The position numbers and the translations under genes are program-made. The notes under the pieces were generated by a model that saw only the letters and a list, made by a program, of their open reading frames with translations, had not been told where the DNA came from and ran no database searches. DNA of 64,000 nt from Sphingomonas sp. PP-F2F-G114-C0414 (GTDB lineage: Bacteria > Pseudomonadota > Alphaproteobacteria > Sphingomonadales > Sphingomonadaceae), in assembly GCF_003688595.1 (NCBI RefSeq), contig NZ_RCWT01000011.1:372001-436000 (forward strand). Direction: 5' to 3'. Shown here in pieces: positions 34,865 through 43,808 of the stretch. Position 1 is the first letter of the stretch; the number at the start of each line of letters is the position of its first letter.

Positions 34865-36367
34865 GTGAGCCTCGCCCCTCGCCTGGACATTCGCCAGTCG
34901 CAATCGCTGGTGATGACCCCGCAGCTCCAGCAGGCGATCAAGCTGCTGGCGCTGTCGAACCTGGAGATCGAGGGGTTCATCGCCGAGGAAGTCGAACGCA
35001 ACCCGCTGCTCGAAGCCAGCGCGGTGGAAGATAGCGACGCCCCCGACCGCGAACCGGTCGCTGAAGTCCGCGACGAACGCGTCGCCGCCGACGAACTGGT
35101 CGCGGGTACGGGCGCAGGTGACGAACCGACACTCGACGTCGACTACGCCACCGAAAGCCACCAGCAGGACAGCATCGCCGACGGCGGCAGCGGCATGGAC
35201 GGCGCGCTGTCGATGACCGGCGCGGGCGCGGGCGCGGGGGGTGCGGGTGGCGAGGACGGACCCGATCTCGACGCGTTCGCGGATACCAGCCTCAGCCTCG
35301 CGGATCACCTGCTCGCGCAAGCCGGCCCCGCAATCCACCGCGAGGATGCGTTCATCGCCGCGCACCTGATCGACCAGATCGACGAGGCGGGCTATCTGAC
35401 CGTGTCGCTGCTCGACATCGCCAACCGGCTCGGCGTACCGCTAGTCCGGGTCGAGGGGGTGCTCGCGACGATCCAGACGTTCGATCCAACCGGCGTCGGC
35501 GCGCGCGATCTGGCCGAATGCCTCGCGTTGCAGGCGCGCGAGGCCGATCGCTACGATCCATGCATCGCGCGGCTGATCGACAATCTCGACCTGCTCGCGC
35601 GCGGCGAACTGACGCGGTTGAAGCGGATGTGCGACGTCGACGACGAGGACATGGCGGACATGATCCGCGAACTGCGCGGGTATGACCCGAAGCCCGGGTG
35701 TCGCTATGGCGGCGAGCCTGCCCAGTCGGTCACGCCCGATCTGTTCGTAGCGCGGACCAAGGCTGGCTGGGCGATCGAGATCAACGCCACCACGCTGCCG
35801 CGCGTGCTGGTCAACCGGAGTTACTATACCGAGCTGTCGCGCGGGCAGCAGGACAAGGCGTCGAAGGCATGGCTGTCGGATTGTCTCGCGAGCGCGAACT
35901 GGCTGGTGAAGGCGCTCGATCAGCGCCAGCGGACGATCATCAAGGTCGCGACCGAGATCGTGAAGCAGCAGGAGGCATTCTTCCTGAAGGGCGTCGCACA
36001 TCTCCGCCCGCTGACGCTGCGTCAGGTGGCGGACGCGATCGAGATGCACGAATCGACCGTCAGCCGCGTGACGAGCAACAAATACGTGTCGTGCGCGCGC
36101 GGGCTGTACGAGCTGAAATACTTCTTCACGAGCGCGATCCAGTCGGCGGATGGCGGCGAGGCGGTGTCGGCGCAGGCGGTGAAATCGGCCATCAAGGCGC
36201 TGATCGACACCGAGGGGGCGAAGATCCTGTCCGACGACACGCTGGTCGAGTTGCTCAACGCCAAGGGCTTCGACATCGCGCGGCGGACCGTCGCGAAATA
36301 CCGCGAGGCGCTGGGGATCGGGAGTTCGGTACAGCGGCGGCGTGCGCGAGCGCTCGAAGGAGGGTGA
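34865..36367 (+). CDS. rpoN: RNA polymerase sigma-54 factor
   Basis: A 500-residue sigma-54. Region I is SLAPRLDIRQSQSLVMTPQLQQAIKLLALSN, which receives activator input. An acidic linker covers about 55-140, then the core-binding region and the DNA-binding region. The RpoN box ARRTVAKYREALGI sits near the C-terminus. It directs genes that need AAA+ enhancer-binding activators. The start is GTG 34865; the only ribosome-binding site (GGGGAGGAG) belongs to the end of a repeat element. The TGA stop forms the first three bases of another repeat element's inverted terminus. No hpf or ptsN gene follows, unlike many proteobacteria. Confidence 0.96.
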   Translation: MSLAPRLDIRQSQSLVMTPQLQQAIKLLALSNLEIEGFIAEEVERNPLLEASAVEDSDAPDREPVAEVRDERVAADELVAGTGAGDEPTLDVDYATESHQQDSIADGGSGMDGALSMTGAGAGAGGAGGEDGPDLDAFADTSLSLADHLLAQAGPAIHREDAFIAAHLIDQIDEAGYLTVSLLDIANRLGVPLVRVEGVLATIQTFDPTGVGARDLAECLALQAREADRYDPCIARLIDNLDLLARGELTRLKRMCDVDDEDMADMIRELRGYDPKPGCRYGGEPAQSVTPDLFVARTKAGWAIEINATTLPRVLVNRSYYTELSRGQQDKASKAWLSDCLASANWLVKALDQRQRTIIKVATEIVKQQEAFFLKGVAHLRPLTLRQVADAIEMHESTVSRVTSNKYVSCARGLYELKYFFTSAIQSADGGEAVSAQAVKSAIKALIDTEGAKILSDDTLVELLNAKGFDIARRTVAKYREALGIGSSVQRRRARALEGG

Positions 36368-36601
36368 TTCACGCGAAGGCGCGAAGGCGCGAAGGCGCGA
36401 AGAGAATAATGGGTTCTCGCAGACGCGCGGAGCAGGTGCGAACCTGGCGACGGTTTCCCGCGCCAGCAGGCCTCACACTTCGATCAGCCAAAGGGATGCA
36501 AGTCTCGCTGACGCGAGGCGATAGAGCAGAACGCCACCCCTCTGCGCCTCTGCGCGCAAAACCCTTCTTCTCTTGGCGCCTTAGCGCCTTCGCGTGAATC
36601 A
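36365..36601. repeat. Palindromic element, family K, with 17-bp perfect terminal inverted repeats
   Basis: TGATTCACGCGAAGGCG at 36365-36381 is exactly inverted at 36585-36601. The arms stay partly complementary for about 60 bases. The left arm contains a short tandem array of the 8-base unit GCGAAGGC (3.5 copies, starting 36374). The first TGA of the element is the rpoN stop codon. It carries no coding capacity and could be a MITE-like relic. Confidence 0.85.
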
Positions 36602-36621
36602 TCTCTACGCCCTCGCCCGCA

Positions 36622-37620
36622 TCAGTCGTCCTCGTCCTCGAACCCCACCAGCGCCAGCGCGCGCGCCTTGATCTGGCGGGTCATGCACCAGTGGACCAGC
36701 GCGTCCTCGCGGCCGTGCGTGACCCAGACTTCCCGCGGCGCGATCTCGGTCAGCGTCGCGATCAGTTCGTCCCAATCGGCGTGATCGCTGAGGATCAGCG
36801 GGAGTTCGACGTTCTTCTGTCGCGCACGGCCCCGAACGCGCATCCAGCCGCTCGCCATCGCGGTTATCGGGTCGGGCAGCCGCCGCGACCAGCGATCGTT
36901 GAGCGCACCGGGCGGGCACATCACGACATGCCCCGCCATGTCCGCCTTCTTCGCGTCTGCCACCGGGAGCAGTTCGCCGAGCCTGACGCCGTGTTCCGCA
37001 TACAGGTCGCACAGGCGTTGCAGCGCGCCGTGAATGTAGATCGGTGCCTCGTGACCGCGCTCACGCAGTTCGGCGATCACGCGTTGCGCCTTGCCGAGCG
37101 CATAGGCGCCGACGACGACGCAGCGGTCCGGGTTGGCGTGCAGCGCGGCGATCAGCTTGTCGATCTCGTCGCCGGTGTCGGGGTGGCGGAACACCGGCAG
37201 GCCGAACGTCGCTTCGGTGATGAAGACGTCGCATTTGACGGGTTCGAACGGCGTGCAGGTCGGGTCCGCGCGGCGCTTGTAATCGCCCGAGACGACGATC
37301 CGCTCGCCTCGGTAATCGAGCACGATCTGCGCGGAGCCGAGGACGTGGCCGGCGGGGACGAAGCCGATGTCGACCTCTCCCATGCGGATCGTCTCGCCGT
37401 ACGCGACCGGGTTGCCGGCTTGCCGGCCGTAGCGCGCGTCCATGATTGCGAGCGTTTCCGGCGTGGCCCAAACGGCCTCGTGACCGCCGCGTGCGTGATC
37501 GGCGTGGCCGTGCGTCACGAGGGCCTTGGCGGTCGGGATCGAGGGGTCGATCCAGGCGTCAATCGGCTTGACGAGGATGCCGTGTGGATGCGGTTCGAGC
37601 CAGTCGCCGAGTTTTGCCAT
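36622..37620 (-). CDS. Ligase-associated DNA damage response exonuclease (MBL/beta-CASP fold)
   Basis: A 332-residue metallo-beta-lactamase-fold nuclease. The metal motif is VTHGHADHARGG (HxHxDH), with further ligands in PAGHVLGSAQI and VSGDYKRR. The C-terminal part contains ILSDHADWDEL and VWVTHGRED, as in beta-CASP nucleases related to SNM1 and CPSF-73. This type regularly accompanies an Lhr-Core helicase, an ATP-dependent ligase and a PdeM-like nuclease. Here the helicase lies about 1 kb away on the opposite strand. ATG 37620 gives MAKLGDWLEPHP, the usual N-terminus. Cytoplasmic. Confidence 0.92.
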   Translation of the reverse strand: MAKLGDWLEPHPHGILVKPIDAWIDPSIPTAKALVTHGHADHARGGHEAVWATPETLAIMDARYGRQAGNPVAYGETIRMGEVDIGFVPAGHVLGSAQIVLDYRGERIVVSGDYKRRADPTCTPFEPVKCDVFITEATFGLPVFRHPDTGDEIDKLIAALHANPDRCVVVGAYALGKAQRVIAELRERGHEAPIYIHGALQRLCDLYAEHGVRLGELLPVADAKKADMAGHVVMCPPGALNDRWSRRLPDPITAMASGWMRVRGRARQKNVELPLILSDHADWDELIATLTEIAPREVWVTHGREDALVHWCMTRQIKARALALVGFEDEDD

Positions 37621-37705
37621 GATCAGGTAACGCGTGATGCTGGGATGCGGTGCCGTCGATAGCGTACGGCCACCGAACGGCCTTAATTTGCCGCACCTCC
37701 CAAGC

Positions 37706-37798
37706 CGTCATCCCCGCGCAGGCGGGGATCCAGACGCGCGCCTGCAGTCTTTCCGCTTGGCCAGCCATTATGGGTTCCCGCCTCCGCGGGAATGACGG
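37706..37798. repeat. Palindromic repeat, family G, copy 1
   Basis: The left arm is CGTCATCCCCGCGCAGGCGG and the right arm is CCCGCCTCCGCGGGAATGACG, with about 50 unrelated bases between. A second copy is at 60016. Confidence 0.85.
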
Positions 37799-37844
37799 AG
37801 TGAAGGGTGGATCAGACTTTCAGGTGCAAATCCCAAGCCCAAAC

Positions 37845-37869
37845 AATCCTCCCCCTGGCGGGGGAGGAT
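37845..37869. repeat. Family E stem fragment / possible terminator
   Basis: TCCTCCCCCTGGCGGGGGAGGA forms a 9-bp stem with a 4-base loop, matching the outer arm of family E at 23862. It sits 4 bases past the stop of the minus-strand gene at 37873, so it could end that transcript; a T-rich stretch follows on the minus strand. Confidence 0.65.
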
Positions 37870-37872
37870 CAC

Positions 37873-38478
37873 TTACCGCCGCCCGCCAACCTTGATCGTC
37901 GCCAGGATCGCATCCATCCGCGCCGCCGCGACCACCTGGGTCGGTGCGTTGCGGCTGGCCGGGGCTGCCGCCTTCACGGCGTATGTCACGCGGTCGATCG
38001 CGTAGCAGGCGCCGTTGATGACGCTGCGGAAATTGGTCGCGTTCACCTGCTGGCTCATGCCGGCATCCCCATTGGTATAGACCGTCCAGCGATGGCCGCC
38101 GAGCATCCGGTTCGGCAGGCGCCTGGCGCTCCCCGAGACCAGTCCCGCGGTGCCGCACGTCGCGACCACGTCGGCACTCCGGCTGAAGCCGACCTGGATC
38201 AGCTCGGTTACTTGCCCCTGGCCGTTGGTCGGCCGGGCGACCTCCCAGAAGCGGACGATGCCGACGCCGCGACCGACCGGCGCGCCGTCCCACATCTGGC
38301 GCCAGCCGCGGTTCATCAGCGCGCGGCCGGCGAAATTGCGCGTCGGCGTCAGGCTGGAGGCGTAGGACAATCGGACGATCCCGCCGCCCCCGACGAACGA
38401 CTTGTCGGCGGCGGTGGCATTGGCGAACGGCAGAAGTGCGAGCAACGGCAGGGGCAGAAGATAACGAAGAAGCGACAC
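37873..38478 (-). CDS. Hypothetical exported protein (201 residues)
   Basis: Not recognised. A signal peptide (LLRYLLPLPLLALLPFANATAA) is followed by a mature domain of about 178 residues. It contains GGGGIVRLSYASS, NRGWRQMWDGAPVGRGVGIVRFWE, a Cys in VATCGTAG and a C-terminal GACYAIDRVTYAVK. The Trp/Gly-rich beta character and the single Cys pair suggest a small folded periplasmic protein. The start is probably GTG 38478, as no ATG suits the signal peptide; the ribosome-binding site is weak. It lies head-to-head with the Lhr-Core helicase gene (gap about 90 bases) and downstream of it on the same strand is the MBL exonuclease gene. Confidence 0.7.
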   Translation of the reverse strand: MSLLRYLLPLPLLALLPFANATAADKSFVGGGGIVRLSYASSLTPTRNFAGRALMNRGWRQMWDGAPVGRGVGIVRFWEVARPTNGQGQVTELIQVGFSRSADVVATCGTAGLVSGSARRLPNRMLGGHRWTVYTNGDAGMSQQVNATNFRSVINGACYAIDRVTYAVKAAAPASRNAPTQVVAAARMDAILATIKVGGRR

Positions 38479-38570
38479 CGATCGTCTTTCACAACAGAGC
38501 TTTGGCCGAAATGCCGGCCATCGCGCACGCGGTCCATAGCGGTGCGGCGCGACGCCCCCATATGGCGGTA

Positions 38571-40994
38571 ATGCGTGAACAGGCCGTGAGCGACCTTCCC
38601 TCCCCCTTGGAAAACTGGTTTGTCGCGAGGGGTTGGCGGCCGCGGCGGCATCAGCTGGAGATGCTGGCGGAAGGCCGCGCGGGGCATCATGCCCTGCTGG
38701 TCGCGGCGACCGGCGCGGGGAAGACGCTCGCCGGGTTCCTGCCGACGCTTGCCGAACTGATCGAGGCGCCGACGAATGGGCTTCACACGCTCTACGTATC
38801 GCCGTTGAAGGCACTCGCGGTCGATGTCCAGCGCAACCTGCTGACTCCGATCGACGAGATGGGCGTCGATATCCGCGTCGAGACACGCACCGGCGACACG
38901 CCGTCGGACCGCAAGGCGCGGCAACGGATCAAGCCGCCGCAGATCCTGCTCACCACGCCCGAATCGCTGTCGCTGCTGCTCAGCTATCCGGACAGCATCA
39001 CGATGTTCGAGAACCTCCGCACGATCGTCGTCGACGAGGTCCACGCGTTCGCGACCGGTAAGCGCGGCGACCTGTTGTCGCTGTGCATGGCGCGGTTGCA
39101 GACGATCTCGCCAAGGATGCGCCGCGTCGCGCTGTCGGCGACGGTCGCGGATGCCGACGGCTATCGCGCGTGGCTCGCCCCCGATGGCGACATCGACCAG
39201 GTCGCGATGGTCCGCGGCGAGCCCGGCGCGGATCCCAACATCGCGATCCTGCTGCCCGAAGGCCGCGTGCCATGGTCCGGGCATTCGGGCCGCTATGCCG
39301 CCGCGCAGGTGATGGCCGAGATCGAGGCGCACGAGACCTCGATCGTGTTCTGCAACACGCGCAGCCTGGCGGAACTCATCTTCCAGGATCTGTGGAAGGT
39401 GAATTCGGGCAACCTGCCGATCGGCGTTCACCACGGCAGCCTCGCCAAGGAAGCGCGTCGAAAAGTCGAGAACGCGATGGCCGAGGGGAAACTGCGTGCG
39501 CTGGTCGCGACGTCGAGCCTCGACCTCGGGGTCGACTGGGGCAATGTCGATTGCGTGATCCAGATGGGCGCGCCGAAGGGATCGTCGCGGCTGTTGCAGC
39601 GGATCGGCCGTGCCAACCACCGGCTCGACGAATCATCGCAGGCGATCGTCGTGCCCGGCAACCGGTTCGAGTATCTCGAGGCGCGCGCGGCGCTCGACGC
39701 GGTCGAGGCGGGCGAACTCGATGCGGATATCTTCCGCGTCGGTGCGCTCGATGTGCTGGCGCAGCACGTGATGGCGTGCGCCTGCGCGGCCCCGTTCCAC
39801 GAAGCTGCGTTGCTCGACGAGATTCGCTCCGCGCTCCCCTATTCCGCGCTGCCGACCGAGACGTTCGAACGCGTGCTCCATTTCATCAGCGACGGCGGCT
39901 ATTCGCTGAAGGCCTATGACCGGTTCAAGCGGCTGACAAAAGACGCGGACGGGACGTGGCGCGTCAGCCACCCCAAATTCATCGGCCAGCACCGGCTGAA
40001 CGCAGGCATAATCGTCGAGGCGACGATGCTCAACGTGCGGTTCGGCAATGGCCGCGTGCTCGGCCGCGTCGAGGAGGCGTTCGCGGCGCAGTTGAGCCAC
40101 GGCGACACGTTCTTCTTCGCTGGCCTCAGCCTCGAGGTGATGAAGATCGACCTCGAGGACCTAGTCGTGCGCGCGACATCGAAACCCGCGCGCATCCCGA
40201 CCTATGGCGGCAGCCGCATGCCGCTGTCGACCAACCTCGCCGACCGCGTCCGCGGGTTTCTCGCGCACCCCGGCGAGTGGGCGCGCTTCCCCGACGACGT
40301 GCGTGAATGGCTGGAGATGCAGGCGTATCGATCGGTCATGCCCGAGCCCGGCCAGCTGCTGGTCGAGACGTTCCCGCGCGAGGGCCGGCATTACATGGTC
40401 GCGTACAGCTTCGAGGGGTGGAACGCGCATCAGTCGCTCGGCATGCTGATCACCCGGCGGATGGAAACGCAGGGGCTGAAGCCGCTCGGCTTCGTCGCGA
40501 ATGATTACGCGCTGGCGGTGTACGGGCTGGAAAAGATCACCGATCCGGCAGCGCTATTCTCGGCCGATATCCTCGAACACGAGTTCGTCGAATGGGTGCA
40601 GCAATCGCACCTGTTGAAGCGCGCGTTTCGCGAGGTCGCGGTGATCGGCGGGCTTGTCGAACGCCAGCATCCGGGCAAGCGCAAGACCGGCAAGCAGGTG
40701 ACGTTCTCGACCGACTTGATCTACGACGTACTGCGGAAATACGAGCCGACGCATCTGTTGCTGGAGGCGGCGTGGGCGGATGCGCGCGCGCGGATGACCG
40801 ATGTCGGGCGGCTGGCGTCGCTGCTCGATCGCGCGGCGGCGACGATGGTGCATGTCGATCTGGAGCGGGTGACGCCGCTGGCGGTGCCGGTGCTGACGCT
40901 GATCGGGCGCGAGAAGATCTCGACGAACAGCTCGGACGACGCGCTGCTGATCGAGGCGGAGGCGATGATCGCGGACGCGATGCGGCCGGATTAA
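38571..40994 (+). CDS. Ligase-associated DEXH-box helicase (Lhr-Core)
   Basis: An 807-residue superfamily 2 helicase of the Lhr-Core type. Motif I is AATGAGKT, Ia YVSPLKALAVD, motif II DEVH, III SAT, and VI RIGRANHR. A winged-helix part and the Lhr C-terminal domain (FSTDLIYDVLRKYEPTHLLL) follow. Such enzymes translocate 3' to 5' on single-stranded DNA and unwind RNA-DNA hybrids. In many proteobacteria the gene clusters with the ATP-ligase, MBL exonuclease and PdeM-like nuclease. ATG 38571 is the most likely start, giving MREQAVSDLPSPLENWF; GTG 38586 is an alternative. The frame upstream of it overlaps the opposite-strand gene. Confidence 0.92.
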   Translation: MREQAVSDLPSPLENWFVARGWRPRRHQLEMLAEGRAGHHALLVAATGAGKTLAGFLPTLAELIEAPTNGLHTLYVSPLKALAVDVQRNLLTPIDEMGVDIRVETRTGDTPSDRKARQRIKPPQILLTTPESLSLLLSYPDSITMFENLRTIVVDEVHAFATGKRGDLLSLCMARLQTISPRMRRVALSATVADADGYRAWLAPDGDIDQVAMVRGEPGADPNIAILLPEGRVPWSGHSGRYAAAQVMAEIEAHETSIVFCNTRSLAELIFQDLWKVNSGNLPIGVHHGSLAKEARRKVENAMAEGKLRALVATSSLDLGVDWGNVDCVIQMGAPKGSSRLLQRIGRANHRLDESSQAIVVPGNRFEYLEARAALDAVEAGELDADIFRVGALDVLAQHVMACACAAPFHEAALLDEIRSALPYSALPTETFERVLHFISDGGYSLKAYDRFKRLTKDADGTWRVSHPKFIGQHRLNAGIIVEATMLNVRFGNGRVLGRVEEAFAAQLSHGDTFFFAGLSLEVMKIDLEDLVVRATSKPARIPTYGGSRMPLSTNLADRVRGFLAHPGEWARFPDDVREWLEMQAYRSVMPEPGQLLVETFPREGRHYMVAYSFEGWNAHQSLGMLITRRMETQGLKPLGFVANDYALAVYGLEKITDPAALFSADILEHEFVEWVQQSHLLKRAFREVAVIGGLVERQHPGKRKTGKQVTFSTDLIYDVLRKYEPTHLLLEAAWADARARMTDVGRLASLLDRAAATMVHVDLERVTPLAVPVLTLIGREKISTNSSDDALLIEAEAMIADAMRPD

Positions 40995-41020
40995 AAGTCG
41001 CCTCTCCCCACCCAAACACA

Positions 41021-41127
41021 CCACCCCGGCGAAGGCCGGGGCCCAATTGGAAAGGTGGTCATAACGAAGCGCCGCCCCCATTAGCAACGTCCCCCAGTTG
41101 GGCCCCGGCCTTCGCCGGGGTGGTGGC
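41021..41127. repeat. Palindromic repeat, family A, copy 3
   Basis: Left arm CACCCCGGCGAAGGCCGGGG with CCCAATTGGAAAGG; right arm CCCAGTTGGGCCCC with GGCCTTCGCCGGGGTGG. It lies between the helicase and aspartyl protease genes. Confidence 0.85.
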
Positions 41128-41197
41128 GTTTCAGCGGGGCATTCTTCCCTAACAACCACAGTTGCGCGCTCCATAGAATGAGCGCAGCATTTGCAGC

Positions 41198-42181
41198 ATG
41201 CACAGGTGGCTGGCCCCTCTATTGCTAGGCATCGCCGCCCAGGCCAGCGCCCAGGACGCAGCGCCCCCGCAGCCAAATGCTGCACCCACGACCAGTGCAG
41301 CATCCGCAGCAGAACCCGACCCCGCCACGCTCCTGTTCGGCGACGACGAAACGCGCATGACGGTGCCCGTAACGATCGCCGGCGCAGGCCCCTTCCCCTT
41401 CATCGTCGATACCGGCGCGCAGCGTACCGTGATCGCACGCGAACTCGCCGCCACCCTCGGCCTCGCGCCCGGACGAATCGTCCGGGTGACCGGCATGACC
41501 GGATCGGACAGCATCGGCACCGTCATGATCCCCTCGTTGAAGGTGAGCGTGATCGGCAGCAAGGCGATCGAAGCGCCGGCGATCAGCGCGATCAACCTCG
41601 GCGCACGCGGGCTGCTCGGGATCGACACGCTGCAGGATCACGCCGTGACGATCGACTTCGACACCAAGACGATGACCGTCACGCCCTCGCGCAAACGCCG
41701 TGATCGCGACCACGCAGCCTCCGACGAGATCGTCATCCGGGCGCGCAGCCTGTTCGGGCAGCTCGTCGTCACCGACGCCTATTGCAACGGTATCCGCATC
41801 CGCGTGATCCTCGACACCGGTACGTCGATCAGCATGGCCAACGGCGCGCTCCGTCGGCGGGTGACGCGTAAAGGTCTGGGCAGCGCGGGGGCGTCGCAAC
41901 CGGTATCGCTGACCGGCGTCACCGGCGAGACGGTGATGGCGGAGTACACGACGATCGACCGCGTGACGATCGGCAGCCTCACACTCGGCGACCTGCCCGT
42001 GGCGTTCACCGCAGTCGACGCGCCGCCGTTCCGGCTGTTCGGCCTCGCCGAGCGGCCCGCGATGCTGCTGGGGATGGACGTGCTGCAATTGTTTCGGCGC
42101 GTCGACATCGACTTCGCCAACCGCGAGGTGCGGCTCACGCTACCGCGCGATACGCGCCGTCGCGGAGAGCAGCGCCGCTGA
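41198..42181 (+). CDS. Exported aspartyl protease with two retropepsin-like lobes
   Basis: A 327-residue protein with a signal peptide (about 1-19) and two aspartic protease lobes in one chain. Lobe 1 has FIVDTGAQRTVIA (Asp71) and the partner GARGLLGIDTL; lobe 2 has VILDTGTSISMA (Asp206) and AMLLGMDVLQLF. Each lobe therefore carries its own DTG and the downstream hydrophobic-Gly motif, so the chain could form an intramolecular active site as in pepsin. Bacterial family members of this type are mostly uncharacterised. The location is periplasmic or the outer-membrane side. The next gene, an M20 peptidase with its own ribosome-binding site, starts 59 bases on. Confidence 0.82.
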   Translation: MHRWLAPLLLGIAAQASAQDAAPPQPNAAPTTSAASAAEPDPATLLFGDDETRMTVPVTIAGAGPFPFIVDTGAQRTVIARELAATLGLAPGRIVRVTGMTGSDSIGTVMIPSLKVSVIGSKAIEAPAISAINLGARGLLGIDTLQDHAVTIDFDTKTMTVTPSRKRRDRDHAASDEIVIRARSLFGQLVVTDAYCNGIRIRVILDTGTSISMANGALRRRVTRKGLGSAGASQPVSLTGVTGETVMAEYTTIDRVTIGSLTLGDLPVAFTAVDAPPFRLFGLAERPAMLLGMDVLQLFRRVDIDFANREVRLTLPRDTRRRGEQRR

Positions 42182-42240
42182 GGTTGCGTCCGCGCGTGTT
42201 CGCTGCAACTCTTCGTCCGCAAACGAAAAAGGGGACGACG

Positions 42241-43650
42241 ATGCGCGCGACTGGTTGGTTACTCACGGCGGCAATTCTGACGACACCCGTGACGACGGCG
42301 GTTGGAGCACAGGCGCAGTCGCGGCCCGATCAGAAGGCGTTTCTCGGGCTTTACAAGGAACTGGTCGAGACCAACACGACGCTGTCCGCCGGCAGCTGCA
42401 CGCAGGCGGCGGCGCAGATCGGCGCGCGACTGAAGACGGCGGGCTATGCCGATGCCGACATCACCTATTTCTCGGTGCCCGAGCACCCGAAGGACGGCGG
42501 GCTGGTCGCGGTGCTGAAGGGATCGGACGCGTCGATCAAGCCGATGCTGCTGCTCGCGCATCTCGACGTGGTCGAGGCCAAGCGCGAGGATTGGGTGCGC
42601 GATCCGTTCAAGCTGATCGAGGAAGGCGGCTATTATTACGCGCGTGGCACCGTCGACGACAAGGCGCAGGCGGCGATCTGGTCGGATGCGATGATCCGCT
42701 TCAAGACGTCCGGGTACAAACCCAAGCGGACGATCAAGCTGGCGCTGACCTGCGGCGAGGAGACGACGTTCGCGTGGAACGGCGCGCAATATCTGGCGAA
42801 GTCGAAGCCCGACCTGATCGCGGCCGAGTTCGCGCTGAACGAGGGCGGCGGTGGGCGGCTCGACGACAACGGCAAGCGCCAGTTGCTGGCGATCCAGGTC
42901 GGCGAGAAGGCTGCGCAGAACTACACGTTCCTCGCCACCAACCCGGGCGGGCACAGCTCGCAGCCGATCCCCGAGAACGCGATCTACGAGCTCGCCGATG
43001 CGGTGAAGGCAGTCCAGGGCTACGAGTTTCCCGTAAAATTCACTGATACGACCAAGGCGTTCTTCGCGGCGAGTGCGAAGGCGATGCCGGGCGAGATGGG
43101 GGATGCGATCACGCGGTTGCTTGCGAATCCGGAGGACAAGACGGCGGATGCGATCGTCAGTCGTGACAAGGCGATGCATTCGACGTTGCGCACGACCTGC
43201 GTGGCGACGTTGCTGAACGCGGGTCACGCGGAGAACGCGCTGCCGCAGCGCGCAACCGCGAACATCAACTGCCGGATCTTTCCGGGCGAGACGGTGGAGG
43301 GCACGCTCGCCAAGCTGAAGGAGCTGGCGGGGGCCAAGGTGACGGTGACGGCGAACCAGCCGGTGCGCCCGACCGCGATCCCCCCGACGCTCGACCCGAA
43401 GATCATGGGGCCCGTGACCAAGGTGGCGGCGAAGCACTTCCCCGGCCTGCCGATCCTGCCGCTGATGTCGACCGGGGCGACGGACGGCATCTTCTTCGAA
43501 GCGATCGGGATCCCGGTCTATGGCGCGCCCGGCGTCTTCATCGACAAGGACATGGGCGGCATCCACGGCCTCAACGAGCGGATCCGGGTGGCGTCGTTGT
43601 ATGACGGCCGCGACTACCTCTTCGACCTGGTGAAGGCGTTTGCGGGGTGA
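42241..43650 (+). CDS. Exported M20/M25/M40-family metallopeptidase
   Basis: A 469-residue zinc peptidase. After a signal peptide (residues 1-24, ending AVGAQA) it shows the metal ligands in LLAHLDVVE (His) and GTVDDK (bridging Asp), the catalytic Glu in LTCGEETT, and a later His in GGIHGLNER. A lid/dimerisation domain is inserted at about 200-330 (NPGGHSSQP). It probably trims peptides or hydrolyses acyl-amino acids in the periplasm. ATG 42241 has AAAAGGGGA upstream. The neighbouring aspartyl protease suggests a shared peptide-degrading role. Confidence 0.9.
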   Translation: MRATGWLLTAAILTTPVTTAVGAQAQSRPDQKAFLGLYKELVETNTTLSAGSCTQAAAQIGARLKTAGYADADITYFSVPEHPKDGGLVAVLKGSDASIKPMLLLAHLDVVEAKREDWVRDPFKLIEEGGYYYARGTVDDKAQAAIWSDAMIRFKTSGYKPKRTIKLALTCGEETTFAWNGAQYLAKSKPDLIAAEFALNEGGGGRLDDNGKRQLLAIQVGEKAAQNYTFLATNPGGHSSQPIPENAIYELADAVKAVQGYEFPVKFTDTTKAFFAASAKAMPGEMGDAITRLLANPEDKTADAIVSRDKAMHSTLRTTCVATLLNAGHAENALPQRATANINCRIFPGETVEGTLAKLKELAGAKVTVTANQPVRPTAIPPTLDPKIMGPVTKVAAKHFPGLPILPLMSTGATDGIFFEAIGIPVYGAPGVFIDKDMGGIHGLNERIRVASLYDGRDYLFDLVKAFAG

Positions 43651-43657
43651 GTGCACT

Positions 43658-43808
43658 GTCCCTCGCCCCTTCGGGGAGAGGGAGGGAGGAGCCTTAGGCG
43701 ACGGAAGGGAGAGGGGTAGTTGGGACGAGCTCCCTAGCCCCACTCCCCTCGCCCTTCCCACGGCAAGCGCCGTGGGCCCCTTCCCTCTCCCCGGAGGGGC
43801 GAGGGAGT
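43658..43808. repeat. Palindromic repeat, family C, copy 2
   Basis: Left CCCCTTCGGGGAGAGGGAGG and AGCCTTAGGCGACGGAAGGG; right CCTTCCCTCTCCCCGGAGGG. It lies between the convergent M20 peptidase and kup genes and ends at the kup stop codon. Confidence 0.85.

Noticed and set aside
36372..36402. 8-bp tandem array considered as an iteron-type origin
   Set aside because: It has only 3.5 units, is part of one arm of a family K repeat element, and has no AT-rich region or initiator gene nearby.
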